From positions 4,400,689-4,464,688 of the forward strand of contig MU004231.1 of the NCBI GenBank assembly GCA_010405405.1: DNA of 64,000 bases, read 5' to 3'. Numbering within the stretch: the stretch's first letter is position 1; each line of letters begins with the position of its first letter. Both the position numbers and the translations under genes were made by a program. The DNA comes from Microthyrium microscopicum. Its lineage: Eukaryota; Ascomycota; Dothideomycetes; Microthyriales; Microthyriaceae. The notes beneath the pieces were generated by a model that was not told the DNA's origin, made no database searches, and saw only the letters and a list, made by a program, of their open reading frames with translations. Of the stretch, positions 25,351-37,484 are shown piece by piece.

Positions 25351-26489
25351 GTCGCGAGCGAATTTGAAGTCAACATATATCTCTCATAAAAAAATGAAAC
25401 ACTGCAAAAGGTTCTTGCAAAGCTTTCAGTTGTCTAGGTCCATAATAAAGTGCCGACGTCGGCATGCTTAAATTCAAGGCGAAGCAATAATCATGCTTCT
25501 GGCCAACAATGGCAGGCAGGAGGCTTCGTTTTCCAGCAAATAAGTGGGGGCGTGACGACAAGGACAAGCCTTGACTAACAAAAGTCATCACGTCATAAAA
25601 AGCAAACAAGAAATTGGATTCATGGCATAAATCTAGTCAATTTCGTCTATCTGTAGGAACTTGTATGCTTTATCAAATTCAGGTGCTACTAGATATCTGT
25701 AGTTGTTTTGACTGCTAGCATTAATAGCTAGGGCGCCCTCTACGCTGTCAGTCCCGCCCAAGAGAGGGCGGCTCACAACATTCTAACTCCTTTGTTATAT
25801 CTCGTCAAATGCTGTGAAGTTATATATTGGATTCTTCAATTCTGCGCAGAGTAGTTAAAATACCAATGATAACACTAAGATAAACCGACTATCTTTTTCG
25901 CATTGCTTTATGGTTGAACAGAACCTTGGTTAGTGAAGACCATTATAGCTCTTGCCCTTCATTGTGATTGGCTGTGCTGGCTAGAAGACAGCCTTGCGCC
26001 CAGCCTAATGGTCTAATTTAGGCCATCGGTCCCAATTTCTATAATCATGTTAACGATTTGAACCAAATTGATGGCACCAAATGAGCGACAAACCGGAGTC
26101 ATAGATGAAGGTGCCCACGTACCAAATATAAAACTTGACCTCGACTGCACCTTAAATAGCTGGCTCGATGGTACTGACTGTTTGGGCCAGTCGCTCTTCA
26201 CCTTTTATGCCAGTCACTGCCATATTGTGCATCCATCTTTCACTTCTACACCCAAGCATACTGCTATCTTAGACTTTTGCTTTGCGCATAACCTTCTTTA
26301 TTATTAAACTACATACCAACATAGTGCATCATCAACAACCCGCATCGCATTTCTTAATCAAGCGATCTATCTGCAGCAATAGCTTGCTACCGTCTTCTCC
26401 AAACAAGTCTTGTCGCAAAGCGCAGTAGCCCGCGATAGCATCGCCAAAACTAAGTCCAGCAGAGCAACACCAGCAAGACACCAGAGACC
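25351..26489. other. Divergent promoter region between the synthetase and the 26490 gene
   Basis: No gene was recognised. The notable content is a cluster of three GATA-type sites at 25867-25894, about 520 bp upstream of the synthetase start. Confidence 0.6.
25867..25894. promoter_or_regulatory. Cluster of three GATA-factor sites (HGATAR)
   Basis: TGATAA at 25867-25872, AGATAA at 25878-25883 and, on the minus strand, AGATAG at 25889-25894 lie within 28 bp. Iron-responsive GATA repressors (SreA/Urbs1/SRE) bind such cores upstream of siderophore genes in fungi. The extended ATCWGATAA form is not present. Nitrogen or light GATA factors could also use these sites. Confidence 0.35.
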
Positions 26490-27491
26490 ATGCCTCCAAT
26501 TCGGCTGTCTCCGTTTCACGATGCAGCGGGTGCTGAACAGTCGCCTAGACGAGCAGGCTCTTCACAGCGACGGTGAGTCTTTCCTCCTTTCGTAGTCTTG
26601 ACTTCCATGCTCGTGATGGATGCTCATCCTCACCCTCCTACTACACCATTTCCACTACCCTCAAGAGCAACAGCTAACCCATCATCCAGTCCCACCCGCC
26701 GTCGCTCCCCAACACCAGAACCACTAAGTAGGGAAATCCCCTACGAATCAGATTCTGAAGACGGCTATGTCTTCTCCCGTGTGCGCGCCCGCCCAGATCG
26801 CCGCGGTCGCGAGCGCTCCGAGGATATAAACGTCGACTTCTGTGACGATTCGGACTCCGATGAGTCTTTCGTCGATATCGGCACCTCCCGGCCAACCGCC
26901 CAGGTCCGCAGTGACGCCTTGCACGCTGTCGCGACGCTACCACTTACGCGCCGTCAACATTTGCGCGCGGTAGTCACGACCGTGCTAAATAATCTGGAGT
27001 TGCCGTTCTTGGTCGAGTACGCTACCGCGGTATTCGACCACTACCATAATCGCCACGGCCTCCCCTTTCCCAGTAGTGTGCCCTTTACGCTCCGCTTGGA
27101 TGCTGTGCGTGCTTGGTTATCGAGCCAGGATGAGGAGGAGGTGTATCCAGAGGGCGAAGAGCCAAGTGAGTGGTTTGAGGAACTCGCGCGGCGGCGCTCG
27201 GAAAGCTGGTTGGGCACAGTGGATCGCGTGGTCTATAATGCACATCTTGCTGCCGGTGCCGCATCCGGGTATGCACGGCGGGGCGCATCTGTGGCAGGGC
27301 AGGTGGCATCGCTAGGTGCGGATATCACGATGATCGTGGGTAGACGGGCGGTGACTGTGGCAGGAGAAGCGGCTGCTACTGGTGGGCAGGCTGCTTTGGA
27401 TGCGGCTAGTCAGGCAGCGACGGCTGCGACAGGAGCTGCATCGAATGTTGCGCAGGAGGGAATTAGACGTTGGCGCGGTGACTCGTTATAG
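26490..27491 (+). CDS. Hypothetical protein with alanine-rich amphipathic tail
   Basis: Two exons (26490-26572, 26666-27491) over a 93-bp intron give 302 residues. The start at 26490 (GACCATGCC) is a good context, and the phase-2 join yields ...SQRRATANPSSS. The N-terminal ~100 residues are rich in Pro, Ser, Arg and acidic residues and look disordered. Residues ~115-200 look folded (LRAVVTTVLNNLELPFLVEYATAVFDHYHNR split by aromatic residues). The tail (~225-295) is an Ala/Gly-rich run of small amphipathic turns, reminiscent of lipid-surface-binding 11-mer repeats. I do not recognise a family. The frame stays open for 62 codons after the TAG stop (see findings), so the true C-terminus may lie further on. 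Confidence 0.75.
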
Positions 27492-28077
27492 AAGCGTGAG
27501 GAGCTGTGTGCGCAGATGAACCAGGAGATTGACGACGTGTTCGATTTATATGGCCCCGTTGGGTCGCGGGAAGACTGGCGACGATCAAAAGGAGGCTGGT
27601 CGGCTTTATCTTGTTATGCCAGCGACGACTCGCTTGAACATAGTGAATATGTGAAGGGATTAGCGGTCATCATGTATTGAGATGCCTAATATAATACAAC
27701 CAATATGATGAACGAAAACGACATCCCTCGTGTATAAATCAAGCATGAATGAATAATGGTTGAAGATTTGGAGCCTACGACCAGTCTCCCCGATGTTTCT
27801 GTTGATATCGTTGACCAGATTTGCCGGACAACGCAAACTGCATATTCTGGCACTTTCGAGATATTCGCAATAGCTCGGTACATATTTTTTGCGATAGTAC
27901 TACCAAAAGAGCTGCAGGTTTGCTGAGAATCTAGCGCAATCAAGGTAGTAAATTCTACTTCAAGAAATTCCTAGAGCTAACCTGACATCCTGGGTATTGT
28001 TACCGAACGCCCTTGCTCTTATGAATGCCAACGGAACGAGAGAAGCCGAACTAGTTTTGCCAACGATAAACATTATA
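27492..28077. other. Intergenic region with open frame after a stop
   Basis: Positions 27492-27677 continue the preceding frame for 62 codons before TGA at 27678. The rest is the shared 3' region with lunapark, which is convergent. Nothing else is visible. Confidence 0.5.
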
Positions 28078-29293
28078 TTATTCTTCAGCACTGTATGCTT
28101 CCATACTGCTCTCAACGCTTGTACTACGGGGTCTATCATTAGATCCCAGCAGATCAGGTGAGGGTATTCCCGCTCCAGATACTGCTTCGCTTGGATTTCT
28201 CGAATGATGCTTGGTCGCGTCCTTGACCAATTTTGCAGCATCAAACTCTTCACCATTCCATCCTGAACATGAGCTACATCGCCATTTCCCCAGTTGCTCT
28301 GGTGTCTTCACTCCAGGAGGTGCCAAGCCATTTACCACTTTACAGTGCTTGCAGACCAAGGCGAGTCGGTTTCGTGCTTGCGTCTCGTCCTCTCCCAGAA
28401 GAGCATCAAGTATTCGATCGTACCAATGTGACTCTGGCATGACTTGCGAAAAGTCGGGAACGGTGGGCGACCCATCGAAAGCATTCGGCGCAAACTCCTC
28501 CTGAGGCTGAGACCTCTTTAGGAGAGCTTGACCAGGCCCAGATGAATTTGACATTGATGATGGTTGTAGTGGGGAGGACGGTGGTAGAGCTGGCAGAGCA
28601 CCTAACTCGGGAATGCGCTGGGCGCTTTGTGCTCGGGGGATGTTCGCGGTTGGTGGAGGAGGAAGGCCAGTGCGACCACCAACTGAATGTCTGGAAGTAT
28701 GGTTCCGTGCAGGTTGTGATTTGCCATCTGGAGTTTTCTCTGGAGCTTTTGCAGAGCCATACTTCTCGAGAAGTTTCTGTGTCGAGTTGTATTTCGTCGC
28801 TTGCTTCAACTTTTCTATTGTCTCATCGCGTTCTTTTTGTAGGCTGTCGAGATATGCCTGTGAGTTGGATGTGCGGTAATTGTACCATGAGTTCAATAAG
28901 AATCTCACTCCGTATAGTCTGCAAACATGTTAGAATCCTAGACAAATCACTGTTGGGCCCAGAGTCCACATACAGCACGGGACCACCCGCGATTGTGGTG
29001 TATTCCGTTGTTCCCCAATTCTGCCAGCCGGTAACCAATGTTAGGATCAGGAAGGCTAGAATGTATGTGACACCGCCGTATAGAATCCATCCAACTTTGA
29101 GCTTACGAGCTCGTTGTCTCAAGCTATCATTTTGTGCGGTAGCTTTGGATATCTTGGTGGCGATGACGGAGAGGGTCTTTTCGAATGATTCGGCGGAGGT
29201 GGTATCTTTCTGTTTTCGGAAGTGTAGTGTTAGCAGTTTGCGCCGCGTAGTCTGTAGCGCGAGACATACCTTCCAAGGCCAAAAGGACACCAT
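28078..29293 (-). CDS. LNP1: Lunapark family ER three-way-junction protein
   Basis: Three exons (29293-29270, 29209-28974, 28918-28078) give 366 residues. The first exon is only 24 bp (MVSFWPWK). The order matches lunapark: a short N-terminus, coiled-coil residues, two membrane segments (VGWILYGGVTYILAFLILTL, and the GGPVLLYGVRFLL hairpin arm), a second coiled coil (LDSLQKERDETIEKLKQ), a Pro/Ser-rich linker, then a zinc ribbon with CKHC and CSSC about 22 residues apart preceded by YDRILDALLGEDE. Lunapark stabilises three-way junctions of the tubular ER, opposing or balancing reticulons and Sey1/atlastin. It shares a 369-bp divergent promoter region with the Imh1-type golgin. Confidence 0.92.
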
Positions 29294-29662
29294 ATTGGTG
29301 GTATTTGTAGGTTAAAGGCCGATCATATGAGGAGAAGGGTTGTATGAGTTGAAGAGAGGAGGATAGAATAATAGGCGGCGTAGGATCATTCAAGGCAAGC
29401 AAGCAGGCTCCTCCAAGTTCCGCAGTTGGTAAGAGCAGCCAAGCGGTATTCATTGGTGGTGACAGTCCAGACAAAGCGCTTGGACCATCTGATGTCGTTT
29501 GGAAACTGCAAGTCTGGTACGTTGACAGCTTGCATCAATACACCTGCTATTATTCATACAATTCCTCAATTATCCTTTACTATCATGATCTTCGCCATCT
29601 GAACAATTATCTACCTTTTGCTCAACTATCAGGCATGAGAATATCTTTCTAATCCCTCCACC
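29294..29662. promoter_or_regulatory. Divergent promoter of lunapark and golgin genes
   Basis: The 369 bp lie between two start codons pointing away from each other. No clear TATA box or other known site was found by eye. Confidence 0.5.
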
Positions 29663-32600
29663 ATGTGGCAAGTACGTCAATACCTCCTATTCAGCCTCAT
29701 AAACTGCAACTCATACTTTCTCTAGGGTTTCCAGAAGTTGAAGGATAATATCGATGCTCGCATCCAAGAAGAAACTACGCGCCAAAAGACTACACAGCAG
29801 CGTCCATCTTCCTCTTCATCCTCCCCTCGAGTCCGTCCACGTGCTGGATCTCGTCCCATTTCCCCATCGCGCCGCTCTAGAAGAACCGATGCCGATGGAT
29901 CAGCTGTCAACTCTTCAGAATCAGACAGAACTGCTATACCCGCTCGCCTGAAACCTGCGTCGGAATTCGAGCCCGAGTTTGTTATTGGAGATGCTAGCGA
30001 AGCAAGTACAAGAGTAGGCACCCCTGTGCCAGGAGCCAAGAAGCCACGCGATGCCGGCACAGACGACAAGATGAACAACGATTCCACAGAAAGGACACAA
30101 GATGGCCAAAATGAATCGGAAAAAACTTCTGAGCAAAATGAGGATGAGAACAATAGAAAGAACACGGCGGAGCTGTCTCCTGAGATCAAACTTCGGTTAA
30201 AGAAGATGGATCGCCTCGAGCCAAAGTACTCTGAACTTTTGAGGTCATATCGCATAGCGCATGCACGAATATCTTCAATAGAACCTTTTGAAGCTACCCT
30301 ACGAGAACATACACCTTTGACATCCATTAATGATCCTGGCGCATTGGTGGAGTTTCTACAGCAAAACAACTTCAAATCTACAATTTTGACAGATGAGCTC
30401 AGAAAGGCGGTCGAAGAGAAGGACGCTTTCAAGAAGAAGCTCGACCAAGCTGAACTCAAGGCCAAAGAGCTAGAAGAGGAACTAGAAAAAGTTAAAAGTG
30501 GTCAGAAAGCAAATGATTCCCAAGATGAGGACAAGGGTCCAAAGAAGCCACCAAAGAAAGACGACTCGGAAGACTTTTTCTCTTATGAGGACGAAATTCA
30601 GAACGAAGTCAAAGAGCTTGAAGAACAGGTGTCCACTTTGAAATCGGAGAACACTACGCTGAAGAGTGATTTGGCTGCCGCAAAAGAATCCACTGAACAA
30701 TTATCTCGAGACCTCGAATCTTCCAAGGCTAGCCTTTCTTCGATAAAAGAGGATAAAGCAATGGTCGAGTCGCAGTTGAAGGACCAGGGCCAAAAGCATG
30801 CAGGCATAGTCTCTGAACTAGAGATGAAGCTGAAAATTGCAGACAAATCTCTTGCCGATCAATCTGAAGTATCCAAGAAGCATCGAGAAACCCTCAAGGG
30901 TCTAGAGAGTCAATTAGCGAAGGCGCAATCCGGGGATTCCAAACAGTCAAAGGACCTCGAATCCAAGATACAACGTCTAGAAAAGGACATTTTAGAAGCA
31001 AAAGAGGTTACTGCGCAACAAGAAAAGAGAAATGAGACTCTCAATGGACTCGTCCAGACTCTAAGGAGTCAACTGCAGCAATTCCAACAATCATCAAATG
31101 ACTTGGAGTCAAATCAGAATGGCACAAATCCAGATGCGGCAAAACCAGTAGAAGCACCAAAAGCTGAGGCGACTAGCACTGCAGCGAAAAAGAAGAAGAA
31201 CAAGAAGAAGAAGGGAGGCAAAGCAAACAATGAAGCTTCCGCAGAACCTCAAGCTGCCGAAGAAGAAAATGCAACTGTGTCTACCTCATCAAATCCCCCA
31301 GAAGTACCCGCTGGTCAGATAGACCTTCTTCAGAAGGAACTTGAGTCTTTACACGCACTTTGTGAAGACAAGGACGCAACTATTACACGGTTGCAATCCA
31401 AACTCAGAGATCAGGACGGCTTGATTGAAGAGATTGAAACTCTTCGCGATGATATGGTTCACGTAGGCCAAGAGCATGTTGAAGGCAAAGACAAGATCAA
31501 GGAATTACAGGCAGAAAAATCTGCTTTGGAGGAGACCATCTCAAAGCTAGAAAAGGAGGTCACCGAACTCAAAACTCATCATGATACACACTCATCAACT
31601 ACAGAAGCCTATGAATCCCTCACTTCTGACTTTCAAAGGCTCAAGAAAAAAGCAGATGCGCTGGAAACAGATCTCGCGGCTGCTCAAAAGCTTGCAGCTT
31701 CTCGATTCAAGGATCTTACTGATCTGAGGGAAGTGCTTCAGAAAGCACAACCAGAGCTACAATCTCTTCGTTCCGAAGTATCAGAACTACGCAAGTCCAA
31801 AGAAGAATTCCTCTCCAAATCCACTGAAGTGCGCAAACTCGAAGGCCGCGAAAAGGACCTACGCAATGAAATCACGCGCTATAAGAAGCAACTGACGGAA
31901 CGCGACACCGATATGCGCACTCTTAATGACAAACTCTCCACAGCCAACAACAGCCGACGCGAAACAGAAGACATCCTTCGCAAGGCACAACGCGATCTCA
32001 AAACCGCCACCAACGAGCGCAAAGACGCTCTCGACACCAAAGACCAACTTACCAAAGATCTTTCCAAATCCCAAGAAGATCTCACATCTACCCGCACTCA
32101 ACTTTCCAAGTTGGAATCCCAGCTTGCCAAACTCACCACAGACTCGTCCGCCCTCCGCGATGATCTTACACTCAAAGCTGCCCAGTATGCTAGTGCCCAA
32201 AGCCTCATGACCAGCATGCAGGATCAAACCCAAGAACTCTCAGCGCAAATGAAAGAAACGAGAGAACGTGCTGAATCACTCGAAGAAGAGCTTGCCGACG
32301 CGCACCGACTACTCGGAGAACGTGGCCGCGAGGCCGAAACCATGCGCCGTCTACTCGCTGATGTTGATGGACGTGCTGAGCTGCGTGTCAAGGATATGCA
32401 GGCGCGTCTTGATGCGGCTGTGGATGAGCGGGATCGTGCTGAAGAACTAGCTAATAGTATGGGCCGCAAACGCGCTAAAGAGCTCGAGGAGCTGCGCGCT
32501 CGTGTGCGTACCGCTGAGACCGCCCTCAAGACTGCTGAAGCACAGAATGAAGAACTCGAGAGCCAGCGTGCTGAACTTGGACGACAGAAGGCGGAGATTG

Positions 32601-33138
32601 AAGAGCGATCTAAGCGTGTAGATGGCGAGGTGGCGGAGGTGCGTGAAGCGATGGGGCAATTGCGCGACGCGCTTGATGAGACTGAGCGGACGGCGCGAGC
32701 ACTCGAGAAGGAGAAAGCAGACTTGCGCACAACTCTAGACGAGACGACGGGCAAGCTAGAGAAGCTACAGCGCAGTAGCAAGACGCTCAGTGAGGAATTG
32801 AAAGCCTTGCAAGCTCAACATGGCGTGGTGGGAAATACATCACGCAGTTCTCTCGAATCTACACAGTCAATCAATCGATTGACATCACCACCACCGCGCA
32901 ATACAGGATCGCCAGCCGCATCGAGTAAGGTTGATTATGTCTATTTGAAGAATGTGCTGTTGCAATTCATGGAGCAAAGGGATAAAAAGCATCAGGTAGC
33001 GCTGGTTCCTGTCCTGGGGATGTTGTTGCATTTTGACAAGTAAGTTCCCTTGAGTCATTATCTAGAGAAAGCCGAAAGCTAACGATATATGCTAGAGCGG
33101 ATGAGCAAAAGTGGATGGCAGCTATCAAGTCTACTTAG
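29663..33138 (+). CDS. IMH1: GRIP-domain golgin, Imh1-like
   Basis: Three exons (29663-29671, 29726-33039, 33096-33138) give 1121 residues. The first exon encodes only Met-Trp-Gln; GFQKLKDNIDARIQEE follows, a typical golgin N-terminal helix. After a Ser/Arg-rich linker almost the whole protein is heptad-rich coiled coil (about 150-1020) with a lysine-rich break near 485-500 (KKKKNKKKKGGK). The C-terminus holds the GRIP domain (YLKNVLLQFMEQRD...VALVPVLGMLLHF), whose conserved Tyr binds Arl1-GTP at the trans-Golgi. The last intron cuts the very end of the domain. It tethers endosome-derived vesicles at the late Golgi. The frame is clean, and the length is close to fungal Imh1 proteins. Confidence 0.92.
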
Positions 33139-33268
33139 CGGGCATTTTATTGGCATTTATGGTGTCTTTGGGTTCCCAGTATCGCGATTTTCTCATTGAT
33201 ATCAATATTAGACAGTACAAATCGCCCTTATTGTTGACCTCTGGCTCAACGCGCCAGCTGGGTAATCA

Positions 33269-33433
33269 CTACATGAGAAGAATTTTTGAAGAAGCGCTAT
33301 GCTGAGCAATGCTTGCCTCGTTGTGCTCCCCGCCTTGGTTATAAAGATGCATTATGGCATTATTCTTGTGCCAATATTCAACGAGCAACTGCTGTACCTC
33401 TTCTCTCGTAACCATTCTCGTATGGCTAGCCAT
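33269..33433 (-). CDS. Possible small ORF, 54 residues, unknown
   Basis: An ATG-started frame (MASHTRMVTREEVQQLL...) runs 54 codons to TAG. The N-terminal half could form an amphipathic helix and the codon use is not obviously random. There are no homologs I recognise, and it may be an exon, a relic or chance. Confidence 0.2.
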   Translation of the reverse strand: MASHTRMVTREEVQQLLVEYWHKNNAIMHLYNQGGEHNEASIAQHSASSKILLM

Positions 33434-33583
33434 GATTGTATAATGACCAACAAGCTCTAATTAAGAAAAAAGATTTGGAGGAGCTACGTTTTTGGGGAAT
33501 AGCGATTTGCTGTAGGGGCGATTCGGCAGGTGAAATACATGAAGAGGAGAGCAAGAGGTTCCGCCCCATAATGATTAATCGAG

Positions 33584-33815
33584 CAGGCGCGATGTCCGAT
33601 ATGCTCCTGGAGTCCTGGTCGTGGAAGGTGCAAAGTACTGCCCATCGAATGCGGTGGGATTTAGAGCAGCTTTTCTTTAAGAAGTGCGATGGGAGACATG
33701 ATACTTGATGGGAGCGCGCTATTTATCTCAGCGCCCGGTTGAAGGTCCACCTCAAAATGCCTAGATGAGAAGGCGCCATGTCCGATATGCTCCTGCCTCC
33801 TGGTGGTGCACTGGT
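33584..33815 (+). repeat. Imperfect direct repeat, two copies 187 bp apart
   Basis: AGGCGCGATGTCCGATATGC at 33584 recurs as AGGCGCCATGTCCGATATGC at 33771, and similarity continues for about 20 more bases (TCCTGG.. TGGT/CGT). The origin is unknown; it may be an internal duplication or a transposon trace. Confidence 0.6.
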
Positions 33816-34088
33816 GGAAGATGCTCCTTCTTGGTGTCTTGTTTCATACTATTACACTTTTCCTAGGTAGATAATGTCTCATCTATCAAACGAATATGCG
33901 CTGAATCTTGTACCTCTATATTGTACATCTAAGATACTAAGGACTTGTCTCCTGGAAATACCGACAAGACAAAGCTAACATCAATTTCATGCTTACATCC
34001 CTCCAACAAATCCCACCACGCGGTCCACGCCCCACTGTTGGTTGCGCTCTCTCTGATCTTCCAGACACCAACACACCCCACCATCGGC

Positions 34089-34165
34089 TCCTGTCTCCTT
34101 CTTTCTTTCTCTTCTTTTCTTTAGTTTCTGTTTCTCTGTGACTTTTCCTGTCTCTTTGCAGTTTC
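34089..34165 (+). promoter_or_regulatory. CT-rich tract upstream of the kinase gene
   Basis: A long pyrimidine run on the coding strand (CTTCTTTCTTTCTCTTCTTT and flanks) lies ~320-400 bp before the start codon. Such tracts are common near transcription starts of well-expressed fungal genes. Confidence 0.45.
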
Positions 34166-34485
34166 GCTGCCTTCTTCAGATGGTCTTTCTGTTAAATCCT
34201 ATGTTCAGCCTCCTCCGGCCTCCAAAGTAGAGCCCGTGCCGAACCCAACGCTTTCCGGGTAGCCAACCAGTTACCAGCCCAAGCATTGTCTCCAGAGCTC
34301 CTGAGTCGACCACCAGCCGCCCATCTCATCGCCTCACCCAGAGCAACCATCCACGACCCAGAGCCGGCACGCCAACCTCTACTTACTGTAACAGCCTGCG
34401 CTTTCTTTCTTTCGCCTTCTGCTAGACACTGTCTTGCTCTTTTCAACATATACCATACTGCAGTCTCACCTGCTAAATACCTACA

Positions 34486-36764
<2,279 letters not shown>

Positions 36765-37484
36765 TTGCGACGATGTCATTCCTTGACGAGGAAGAGATAG
36801 ATGATGACGATGATGATGATGGCAAGACACGTTATAATAGTTGATGAGTAAGGAGGAAGCATATCGTCCTTTCACCACGATTTCAGATGCCGCCAAGCGA
36901 AGCAAGCGAAGCTGAAAAAGGATATGAGAGAAAAAAGAGTTGTCAAATGTCTTTTGTGTACTACCTTCTTCCGCTTCTTGTTCTGGATCTGTTTTTTTGA
37001 TAGACCACATTACTCATGAATGATGCTGTGCATGAACTTCAATCACTTTCTGAACAAACATAAAGATTCTTTTGAGATTAGCACTGATTCAAATGCAATG
37101 TTAAATATTTTGTGTCATTGGTTGCATGTTCTCTAGAGCAATGTTATTATTTCTTGATAACAAATAGTTTCTGATCAGGGATCGTGGACACAGGAGTTAC
37201 ATTTTGCAATTTATGAAAATCGATTGCGAAGTACGATATGATACATTATACTGAAATGAATAATTGACAAGCCTGGAAAGTAGCTTTCCTTTTCTCTATG
37301 CCTGAGATGATACCCCTTTCCGCGCGCCAGAACCAAAAACTCCGCCATGCAAATAAAAGCTATTCGTTTATATACTCGTCCAACAAAATCCCAAACGCCA
37401 CATCAACATGACCGCCTCAACCACCATCCCAAGTCTGCGTGCTCTCGTTCATTCTCCAAGACACTCATCGCCTTCGTAGTCTCA
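36765..37484. other. Convergent intergenic region
   Basis: The 3' ends of the SRPK and Inn1/Fic1-like genes face each other. From about 37010 the DNA is AT-rich. No gene was recognised. Confidence 0.5.

Larger units (their letters stand above)
33139..34485. other. Intergenic region and SRPK promoter/leader
   Basis: It contains a possible small ORF (33269-33433), an imperfect direct repeat (33584 and 33771) and a long pyrimidine tract (34089-34165). Otherwise no gene was recognised. Confidence 0.5.
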
